A DNA stretch of 64,000 bases, taken from positions 186,001 to 250,000 of the forward strand of contig JAKCOZ010000218.1 in the NCBI GenBank assembly GCA_022605955.1. Direction: 5' to 3'. This DNA comes from Rallus limicola (Eukaryota > Chordata > Aves > Gruiformes > Rallidae). The position numbers and the translations under genes were made by a program. Of the stretch, positions 55,501 to 64,000 are shown piece after piece; position 1 is the stretch's first letter, and every line of letters begins with the position of its first letter. The notes below the pieces were generated by a model that searched no databases, was not told the origin of the DNA, and worked only from the letters and a program-made list of their open reading frames with translations.

Positions 55501-58500
55501 GTGTCCTGTTAGGAGGTTTCAGACAAGCTATGCCTTTCAGGCCTAGCTTCTTTACTTTGGGAGTTATTGCTGGACGTTTAGCATGTTTTGAACTGCAGTC
55601 TGCTAGGGCCGAGAAAAGCACCGTAGGAGGTTCCAGGCATGTTCCCTCTTTCCAGGCAAAGGAAAAGGCTGAGAGCCAAAGCGACAGGGTCTGCTCGTGT
55701 GTCCTGTTAGGAGGTTTCAGACAAGCCATGCCTTTCAGGCCTAGCTTCTTTACTTTGGGAGTTATTGCTGGACGTTTAGCATGTTTTGAACTGCAGTCTG
55801 CTAGGGCCGAGAAAAGCACCGTAGGAGGTTCCAGGCATGTTCCCTCTTTCCAGGCAAAGGAAAAGGCTGAGAGCCAAAGCGACAGGGTCTGCTCGTGTGT
55901 CCTGTTAGGAGGTTTCAGACAAGCTATGCCTTTCAGGCCTAGCTTCTTTACTTTGGGAGTTATTGCTGGACGTTTAGCATGTTTTGAACTGCAGTCTGCC
56001 ATGGCTGAGAAAAGCACCGTAGGAGTTTCCCGGCATGTTCCCTCTTTCCAGGCAAAGGAAAAGGCTGAGAGCCAAAGTGACAGGGTCTGCTCGTGTGTCC
56101 TCTTAGGAGGTTTCAGACAAGCTATGCCTTTCAGGCCTAGCTTCTTTACTTTGGGAGTTATTGCTGGACGTTTAGCATGTTTTGAACTGCAGTCTGCTAG
56201 GGCCGAGAAAAGCACCGTAGGAGGTTCCAGGCATGTTCCCTCTTTCCAGGCAAAGGAAAAGGCTGAGAGCCAAAGCGACAGGGTCTGCTCGTGTGTCCTG
56301 TTAGGAGGTTTCAGACAAGCTATGCCTTTCAGGCCTAGCTTCTTTACTTTGGGAGTTATTGCTGGACGTTTAGCATGTTTTGAACTGCAGTCTGCTAGGG
56401 CCGAGAAAAGCACCGTAGGAGGTTCCAGGCATGTTCCCTCTTTCCAGGCAAAGGAAAAAGCTGGGAGCCAAAGCGACAGGGTCTGCTCGTGTGTCCTGTT
56501 AGGAGGTTTCAGACAAGCTATGCCTTTCAGGCCTCGCTTCTTTACTTTGGGAGTTATTGCTGGACGTTTAGCATGTTTTGAACTGCAGTCTGCTAGGGCC
56601 GAGAAAAGCACCGTAGGAGGTTCCAGGCATGTTCCCTCTTTCCAGGCAAAGGAAAAGGCTGAGAGCCAAAGTGACAGGGTCTGCTCGTGTGTCCTGTTAG
56701 GAGGTTTCAGACAAGCTATGCCTTTCAGGCCTAGCTTCTTTACTTTGGGAGTTATTGCTGGACGTTTAGCATGTTTTGAACTGCAGTCTGCTAGGGCCGA
56801 GAAAAGCACCGTAGGAGGTTCCAGGCATGTTCCCTCTTTCCAGGCAAAGGAAAAGGCTGAGAGCCAAAGTGACAGGGTCTGCTGGTGTGTCCTGTTAGGA
56901 GGTTTCAGACAAGCTATGCCTTTCAGGCCTAGCTTCTTTACTTTGGGAGTTATTGCTGGACGTTTAGCATGTTTTGAACTGCAGTCTGCTAGGGCCGAGA
57001 AAAGCACCGTAGGAGTTTCCCGGCATGTTCCCTCTTTCCAGGCAAAGGAAAAGGCTGAGAGCCAAAGCGACAGGGTCTGCTCGTGTGTCCTGTTAGGAGG
57101 TTTCAGACAAGCTATGCCTTTCAGGCCTAGCTTCTTTACTTTGGGAGTTATTGCTGGACGTTTAGCATGTTTTGAACTGCAGTCTGCTAGGGCCGAGAAA
57201 AGCACCGTAGGAGGTTCCAGGCATGTTCCCTCTTTCCAGGCAAAGGAAAAGGCTGAGAGCCAAAGTGACAGGGTCTGCTCGTGTGTCCTGTTAGGAGGTT
57301 TCAGACAAGCTATGCCTTTCAGGCCTAGCTTCTTTACTTTGGGAGTTATTGCTGGACGTTTAGCATGTTTTGAACTGCAGTCTGCTAGGGCCGAGAAAAG
57401 CACCGTAGGAGGTTCCAGGCATGTTCCCTCTTTCCAGGCAAAGGAAAAGGCTGAGAGCCAAAGTGACAGGGTCTGCTCGTGTGTCCTGTTAGGAGGTTTC
57501 AGACAAGCTATGCCTTTCAGGCCTAGCTTCTTTACTTTGGGAGTTATTGCTGGACGTTTAGCATGTTTTGAACTGCAGTCTGCTAGGGCCGAGAAAAGCA
57601 CCGTAGGAGGTTCCAGGCATGTTCCCTCTTTCCAGGCAAAGGAAAAGGCTGAGAGCCAAAGCGACAGGGTCTGCTCGTGTGTCCTGTTAGGAGGTTTCAG
57701 ACAAGCCATGCCTTTCAGGCCTAGCTTCTTTACTTTGGGAGTTATTGCTGGACGTTTAGCATGTTTTGAACTGCAGTCTGCTAGGGCCGAGAAAAGCACC
57801 GTAGGAGGTTCCAGGCATGTTCCCTCTTTCCAGGCAAAGGAAAAGGCTGAGAGCCAAAGTGATAGGGTCTGCTCGTGTGTCCTGTTAGGAGGTTTCAGAC
57901 AAGCTATGCCTTTCAGGCCTAGCTTCTTTACTTTGGGAGTTATTGCTGGACGTTTAGCATGTTTTGAACTGCAGTCTGCTAGGGCCGAGAAAAGCACCGT
58001 AGGAGGTTCCAGGCATGTTCCCTATTTCCAGGCAAAGGAAAAGGCTGAGAGCCAAGGTGACAGGGTCTGCTCGTGTGTCCTGTTAGGAGGTTTCAGACAA
58101 GCTATGCCTTTCAGGCCTAGCTTCTTTACTTTGGGAGTTATTGCTGGACGTTTAGCATGTTTTGAACTGCAGTCTGCTAGGGCCGAGAAAAGCACCGTAG
58201 GAGGTTCCAGGCATGTTCCCTCTTTCCAGGCAAAGGAAAAGGCTGAGAGCCAAAGCGACAGGGTCTGCTCGTGTGTCCTGTTAGGAGGTTTCAGACAAGC
58301 TATGCCTTTCAGGCCTCGCTTCTTTACTTTGGGAGTTATTGCTGGACGTTTAGCATGTTTTGAACTGCAGTCTGCTAGGGCCGAGAAAAGCACCGTAGGA
58401 GGTTCCAGGCATGTTCCCTCTTTCCAGGCAAAGGAAAAGGCTGAGAGCCAAAGTGACAGGGTCTGCTCGTGTGTCCTGTTAGGAGGTTTCAGACAAGCTA

Positions 58501-61500
58501 TGCCTTTCAGGCCTAGCTTCTTTACTTTGGGAGTTATTGCTGGACGTTTAGCATGTTTTGAACTGCAGTCTGCTAGGGCCGAGAAAAGCACCGTAGGAGG
58601 TTCCAGGCATGTTCCCTCTTTCCAGGCAAAGGAAAAGGCTGAGAGCCAAAGCGACAGGGTCTGCTCGTGTGTCCTGTTAGGAGGTTTCAGACAAGCTATG
58701 CCTTTCAGGCCTCGCTTCTTTACTTTGGGAGTTATTGCTGGACGTTTAGCATGTTTTGAACTGCAGTCTGCTAGGGCCGAGAAAAGCACCGTAGGAGGTT
58801 CCAGGCATGTTCCCTCTTTCCAGGCAAAGGAAAAGGCTGAGAGCCAAAGCGACAGGGTCTGCTCGTGTGTCCTGTTAGGAGGTTTCAGACAAGCTATGCC
58901 TTTCAGGCCTAGCTTCTTTACTTTGGGAGTTATTGCTGGACGTTTAGCATGTTTTGAACTGCAATCTGCTAGGGCCGAGAAAAGCACCGTAGGAGGTTCC
59001 AGGCATGTTCCCTCTTTCCAGGCAAAGGAAAAGGCTGAGAGCCAAAGCGACAGGTTCTGCTCGTGTGTCCTGTTAGGAGGTTTCAGACAAGCTATGCCTT
59101 TCAGGCCTAGCTTCTTTACTTTGGGAGTTATTGCTGGACGTTTAGCATGTTTTGAACTGCAGTCTGCTAGGGCCGAGAAAAGCACCGTAGGAGGTTCCAG
59201 GCATGTTCCCTCTTTCCAGGCAAAGGAAAAAGCTGAGAGCCAAAGCGACAGGGTCTGCTCGTGTGTCCTGTTAGGAGGTTTCAGACAAGTTATTCCTTTC
59301 AGGCCTAGCTTCTTTACTTTGGGAGTTATTGCTGGACGTTTAGCATCTTTTGAACTGCAGTCTGCTAGGGCCGAGAAAAGCACCGTAGGAGGTTCCAGGC
59401 ATGTTCCCTCTTTCCAGGCAAAGGAAAAGGCTGAGAGCCAAAGCGACAGGGTCTGCTCGTGTGTCCTGTTAGGAGGTTTCAGACAAGCTATGCCTTTCAG
59501 GCCTAGCTTCTTTACTTTGGGAGTTATTGCTGGACGTTTAGCATGTTTTGAACTGCAGTCTGCTAGGGCCGAGAAAAGCACCGTAGGAGGTTCCAGGCAT
59601 GTTCCCTCTTTCCAGGCAAAGGAAAAGGCTGAGAGCCAAAGCGACAGGGTCTGCTCGTGTGTCCTGTTAGGAGGTTTCAGACAAGCTATGCCTTTCAGGC
59701 CTAGCTTCTTTACTTTGGGAGTTATAGCTGGACGTTTAGCATGTTTTGAACTGCAGTCTGCTAGGGCCGAGAAAAGCACCGTAGGAGGTTCCAGGCATGT
59801 TCCCTCTTTCCAGGCAAAGGAAAAGGCTGAGAGCCAAAGCGACAGGGTCTGCTCGTGTGTCCTGTTAGGAGGTTTCAGACAAGCTATGCCTTTCAGGCCT
59901 CGCTTCTTTACTTTGGGAGTTATTGCTGGACGTTTAGCATGTTTTGAACTGCAGTCTGCTAGGGCCGAGAAAAGCACCGTAGGAGGTTCCAGGCATGTTC
60001 CCTCTTTCCAGGCAAAGGAAAAGGCTGAGAGCCAAAGCGACAGGGTCTGCTCGTGTGTCCTGTTAGGAGGTTTCAGACAAGCTATGCCTTTCAGGCCTAG
60101 CTTCTTTACTTTGGGAGTTATTGCTGGACGTTTAGCATCTTTTGAACTGCAGTCTGCTAGGGCCGAGAAAAGCACCGTAGGAGGTTCCAGGCATGTTCCC
60201 TCTTTCCAGGCAAAGGAAAAAGCTGAGAGCCAAAGTGACAGGGTCTGCTCGTGTGTCCTGTTAGGAGGTTTCAGACAAGCTATGCCTTTCAGGCCTAGCT
60301 TCTTTACTTTGGGAGTTATTGCTGGACGTTTAGCATGTTTTGAACTGCAGTCTGCTAGGGCCGAGAAAAGCACCGTATGAGGTTCCAGGCATGTTCCCTC
60401 TTTCCAGGCAAAGGAAATGGCTGAGAGCCAAAGTGACAGGGTCTGCTCGTGTGTCCTGTTAGGAGGTTTCAGACAAGCTATGCCTTTCAGGCCTAGCTTC
60501 TTTACTTTGGGAGTTATTGCTGGACGTTTAGCATGTTTTGAACTGCAGTCTGCTAGGGCCGAGAAAAGCACCGTAGGAGGTTCCAGGCATGTTCCCTCTT
60601 TACAGGCAAAGGAAAAGGCTGAGAGCCAAAGCGACAGGGTCTGCTCGTGTGTCCTGTTAGGAGGTTTCAGACAAGCTATGCCTTTCAGGCCTAGCTTCTT
60701 TACTTTGGGAGTTATAGCTGGACGTTTAGCATGTTTTGAACTGCAGTCTGCTAGGGCCGAGAAAAGCACCGTAGGAGGTTCCAGGCATGTTCCCTCTTTC
60801 CAGGCAAAGGAAAAGGCTGAGAGCCAAAGCGACAGGGTCTGCTCGTGTGTCCTGTTAGGAGGTTTCAGACAAGCTATGCCTTTCAGGCCTCGCTTCTTTA
60901 CTTTGGGAGTTATTGCTGGACGTTTAGCATGTTTTGAACTGCAGTCTGCTAGGGCCGAGAAAAGCACCGTAGGAGGTTCCAGGCATGTTCCCTCTTTCCA
61001 GGCAAAGGAAAAGGCTGAGAGCCAAAGCGACAGGGTCTGCTCGTGTGTCCTGTTAGGAGGTTTCAGAAGAGCTATGCCTTTCAGGCCTAGCTTCTTTACT
61101 TTGGGAGTTATTGCTGGACGTTTAGCATGTTTTGAACTGCAGTCTGCTAGGGCCGAGAAAAGCACCGTAGGAGGTTCCAGGCATGTTCCCTCTTTCCAGG
61201 CAAAGGAAAAGGCTGAGAGCCAAAGCGACAGGGTCTGCTCGTGTGTCCTGTTAGGAGGTTTCAGACAAGCTATGCCTTTCAGGCCTCGCTTCTTTACTTT
61301 GGGAGTTATTGCTGGACGTTTAGCATGTTTTGAACTGCAGTCTGCTAGGGCCGAGAAAAGCACCGTAGGAGGTTCCAGGCATGTTCCCTCTTTCCAGGCA
61401 AAGGAAAAGGCTGAGAGCCAAAGCGACAGGGTCTGCTCATGTGTCCTGTTAGGAGGTTTCAGACAAGCTATGCCTTTCAGGCCTAGCTTCTTTACTTTGG

Positions 61501-62600
61501 GAGTTATTGCTGGACGTTTAGCATGTTTTGAACTGCAGTCTGCTAGGGCCGAGAAAAGCACCGTAGGAGGTTCCAGGCATGTTCCCTCTTTCCAGGCAAA
61601 GGAAAAGGCTGAGAGCCAAAGCGACAGGGTCTGCTCGTGTGTCCTGTTAGGAGGTTTCAGACAAGCTATGCCTTTCAGGCCTCGCTTCTTTACTTTGGGA
61701 GTTATTTCTGGACGTTTAGCATGTTTTGAACTGCAGTCTGCTAGGGCCGAGAAAAGCACCGTAGGAGGTTCCAGGCATGTTCCCTCTTTCCAGGCAAAGG
61801 AAAAGGCTGAGAGCCAAAGCGACAGGGTCTGCTCGTGTGTCCAGTTAGGAGGTTTCAGACAAGCTATGCCTTTCAGGCCTAGCTTCTTTACTTTGGGAGT
61901 TATTGCTGGACGTTTAGCATCTTTTGAACTGCAGTCTGCTAGGGCCGAGAAAAGCACCGTAGGAGGTTCCAGGCATGTTCCCTCTTTCCAGGCAAAGGAA
62001 AAGGCTGAGAGCCAAAGTGATACGGTCTGCTCGTGTGTCCTGTTAGGAGGTTTCAGACAAGCTATGCCTTTCAGGCCTAGCTTCTTTACTTTGGGAGTTA
62101 TTGCTGGACGTTTAGCATGTTTTGAACTGCAGTCTGCTAGGGCCGAGAAAAGCACCGTAGGAGTTTCCCGGCATGTTCCCTCTTTCCAGGCAAAGGAAAA
62201 GGCTGAGAGCCAAAGCGACAGGGTCTGCTCGTGTGTCCTGTTAGGAGGTTTCAGACAAGCTATGCCTTTCAGGCCTAGCTTCTTTACTTTGGGAGTTATT
62301 GCTGGACGTTTAGCATGTTTTGAACTGCAGTCTGCTAGGGCCGAGAAAAGCACCGTAGGAGGTTCCAGGCATGTTCCCTCTTTCCAGGCAAAGGAAAAAG
62401 CTGAGAGCCAAAGCGACAGGGTCTGCTCGTGTGTCCTGTTAGGAGGTTTCAGACAAGCTATGCCTTTCAGGCCTCGCTTCTTTACTTTGGGAGTTATTGC
62501 TGGACGTTTAGCATGTTTTGAACTGCAGTCTGCTAGGGCCGAGAAAAGCACCGTAGGAGGTTCCAGGCATGTTCCCTCTTTCCAGGCAAAGGAAAAGGCT
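51100..62600 (+). repeat. Long-range duplicate: 51.1-54.8 kb related to 59.2-62.5 kb, offset stepping 41 to 40 to 39 monomers
   Basis: The ATG-to-ATT variant at 51176 and 59294 is 8,118 bp apart (41 monomers). The m39 A pair (51806/59726) and the TGA variant (52458/60378) are 7,920 bp apart (40 monomers). The m176 A pair (54121/61843), the tACGg change (54301/62023), m101 T (54442/62164), m138 A (54677/62399) and m16 C (54753/62475) are 7,722 bp apart (39 monomers). The right-hand copy has therefore lost two single monomers at different points, or the left has gained them. The match ends near 54,890 versus 62,612. Confidence 0.85.
54890..57860 (+). repeat. Weak 10-monomer periodicity, 1,980 bp
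   Basis: The m101 T/m106 C variant at 55036 and 57016 and the m198 C variant near 55,728 and 57,708 are each 1,980 bp apart. The m153 states agree for several, but not all, intervening monomers (mismatch at about 55,286 versus 57,266). A degraded or partly converted duplication fits; independent reuse of common variants is an alternative. Confidence 0.55.
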
Positions 62601-63845
62601 GAGAGCCAAAGCGACAGGGTCTGCTCGTGTGTCCTGTTAGGAGGTTTCAGACAAGCTATGCCTTTCAGGCCTAGCTTCTTTACTTTGGGAGTTATTGCTG
62701 GACGTTTAGCATGTTTTGAACTGCAGTCTGCTAGGGCCGAGAAAAGCACCGTAGGAGGTTCCAGGCATGTTCCCTCTTTCCAGGCAAAGGAAAAGGCTGA
62801 GAGCCAAAGTGACAGGGTCTGCTGGTGTGTCCTGTTAGGAGGTTTCAGACAAGCTATGCCTTTCAGGCCTAGCTTCTTTACTTTGGGAGTTATTGCTGGA
62901 CGTTTAGCATGTGTTGAACTGCAGTCTGCTAGGGCCGAGAAAAGCACCGTAGGAGGTTCCAGGCATGTTCCCTCTTTCCAGGCAAAGGAAAAGGCTGAGA
63001 GCCAAAGCGACAGGGTCTGCTCGTGTGTCCTGTTAGGAGGTTTCAGACAAGCTATGCCTTTCAGGCCTAGCTTCTTTACTTTGGGAGTTATTGCTGGACG
63101 TTTAGCATGTTTTGAACTGCAGTCTGCTAGGGCCGAGAAAAGCACCGTAGGAGTTTCCCGGCATGTTCCCTCTTTCCAGGCAAAGGAAAAGGCTGAGAGC
63201 CAAAGCGACAGGGTCTGCTCGTGTGTCCTGTTAGGAGGTTTCAGACAAGCTATGCCTTTCAGGCCTAGCTTCTTTACTTTGGGAGTTATTGCTGGACGTT
63301 TAGCATGTTTTGAACTGCAGTCTGCTAGGGCCGAGAAAAGCACCGTAGGAGGTTCCAGGCATGTTCCCTCTTTCCAGGCAAAGGAAAAAGCTGAGAGCCA
63401 AAGCGACAGGGTCTGCTCGTGTGTCCTGTTAGGAGGTTTCAGACAAGCTATGCCTTTCAGGCCTCGCTTCTTTACTTTGGGAGTTATTGCTGGACGTTTA
63501 GCATGTTTTGAACTGCAGTCTGCTAGGGCCGAGAAAAGCACCGTAGGAGGTTCCAGGCATGTTCCCTCTTTCCAGGCAAAGGAAAAGGCTGAGAGCCAAA
63601 GTGACAGGGTCTGCTCGTGTGTCCTGTTAGGAGGTTTCAGACAAGCTATGCCTTTCAGGCCTAGCTTCTTTACTTTGGGAGTTATTGCTGGACGTTTAGC
63701 ATGTTTTGAACTGCAGTCTGCTAGGGCCGAGAAAAGCACCGTAGGAGGTTCCAGGCATGTTCCCTCTTTCCAGGCAAAGGAAAAGGCTGAGAGCCAAAGC
63801 GACAGGGTCTGCTCGTGTGTCCTGTTAGGAGGTTTCAGACAAGCT

Positions 63846-64000
63846 ATGCCTTTCAGGCCTAGCTTCTTTACTTTGGGAGTTATTGCTGGACGTTTAGCAT
63901 GTTTTGAACTGCAGTCTGCTAGGGCCGAGAAAAGCACTGTAGGAGGTTCCAGGCATGTTCCCTCTTTCCAGGCAAAGGAAAAGGCTGAGAGCCAAAGCGA
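63846..64000 (+). repeat. Partial monomer at right window edge
   Basis: These 155 bases correspond to m1-m155 and are truncated by the window end. The copy carries the CpG transition C-to-T at m93 (63938). No degeneration or unique flank is seen, so the array continues to the right. Confidence 0.95.

Larger units (their letters stand above)
1171..56100 (+). repeat. Variant monomer family with NcoI-type CCATGG at m74-79
   Basis: Ten monomers carry the linked substitutions m75 C, m77 T and m81 T (TGCCATGGCTGAG). The m75 positions are 1171, 16021, 20177, 21959, 24929, 39576, 42541, 45506, 47090 and 56000. Nine of the ten also carry m101 T and m106 C (GTTTCCCGG); the copy at 1171 does not. Seven other monomers carry m101 T/m106 C without the CCATGG change (m101 at 38221, 40988, 54442, 55036, 57016, 62164 and 63154). 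The haplotype can thus be split, which points to short recombination or conversion tracts breaking within about 25 bp. Confidence 0.9.
5323..59060 (+). repeat. Variant monomer family m69 A + m160 T (PstI site lost)
   Basis: Ten monomers carry G-to-A at m69, which destroys the CTGCAG palindrome, together with G-to-T at m160 91 bp later. The m69 positions are 5323, 7501, 11263, 13441, 14827, 17004, 18192, 21161, 22943 and 58964. Linkage is complete in the copies I inspected. Nine lie in 5-23 kb and one is isolated at 58,964, so this type marks the left mixed domain with one distant copy. Confidence 0.88.
1..64000. repeat. Satellite DNA array, 198-bp monomer, about 323 copies
   Basis: The sequence repeats every 198 bp from the first base to the last. 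The anchor motif ATGCCTTTCAGG occurs at 107, 305, 503 and so on, with phase shifts only at seven length-variant monomers. There are 322 complete monomers plus two edge partials, all in the same orientation. The consensus has 99 G+C of 198 bases. Monomers differ mostly by single-base substitutions at a limited set of sites, many shared between distant copies. That pattern is known for satellites homogenised by unequal exchange and gene conversion. No other sequence class interrupts the array. A centromeric or pericentromeric location in a eukaryote, probably a vertebrate, is inferred from size, purity and HOR organisation; the family is not recognised. No gene, promoter or RNA gene is supported anywhere in it. 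Confidence 0.98.

Noticed and set aside
44228..57997. Very long minus-strand reading frames (also 7492-13266, 19730-32866, 58022-63937)
   Set aside because: They lie antisense to the plus-strand frames over the same repeat and start at arbitrary GTG or ATG codons within monomers. Both strands cannot sensibly be coding throughout, and neither shows protein features beyond the repeat.
1..64000. CRISPR array
   Set aside because: The repeat is one continuous 198-bp unit with no short repeat and unique-spacer alternation. All parts of the unit are conserved, and no cas genes are present.
1..64000. Repetitive protein gene (for example a silk, mucin or surface-repeat gene)
   Set aside because: The repeat has balanced composition, CpG-type noise at all codon positions, length variants that shift the frame and no flanking unique exons. 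Satellite DNA explains everything seen.

Overview
The whole 64 kb window is one satellite DNA array. It is a head-to-tail run of a 198-bp monomer (50.0% GC in my consensus), all in one orientation, with no unique sequence, transposon insertion, inversion or gene. I phase the monomer from the ATGCCTTTCAGG motif (m1 to m198). There are 322 complete monomers from position 107 to 63845, a 106-bp partial at the left edge and a 155-bp partial at the right edge, so the array continues beyond both ends. Of the 322, 315 are exactly 198 bp. The exceptions are three of 197 bp, one of 199 bp and three of 193 bp. Most monomers I read differ from the consensus at only a few positions.

The window suggests a eukaryotic chromosome, in a centromeric or other constitutive heterochromatic block. 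A vertebrate is the likeliest source, because the commonest variants are C-to-T or G-to-A changes at CpG sites, as expected under CpG methylation, and the period is close to one nucleosome repeat. This is inference; I do not recognise the satellite family and cannot name a species.

Layout by shared variants, left to right: 1-4.1 kb carries a 15-monomer (2,970 bp) higher-order repeat (HOR). About 3.83-15.76 kb is a tandem duplication of a 30-monomer, 5,940-bp block. About 16.2-24 kb holds a 6-monomer tandem duplication (1,188 bp), a 9-monomer repeat (1,782 bp) and a displaced copy 4,751 bp away. About 23.6-39 kb is a more uniform domain with a 13-monomer (2,574 bp) tandem duplication at 28.4-33.8 kb. 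About 38.5-47.1 kb has three successive copies of a 14/15-monomer HOR marked by the same 5-bp deletion. About 48.0-52.6 kb has a 14-monomer (2,772 bp) duplication, partly repeated again at 59-62.5 kb. About 54.9-57.8 kb shows a weaker 10-monomer periodicity.

No protein-coding or RNA gene is supported. The monomer is 66 codons long and one frame on each strand has no stop, so enormous reading frames appear on both strands. They are by-products of the repeat and are not annotated as genes. I found no previously undescribed gene system. What is of interest is the array's own history: nested HORs, shared rare haplotypes, recurrent small deletions and domain structure.
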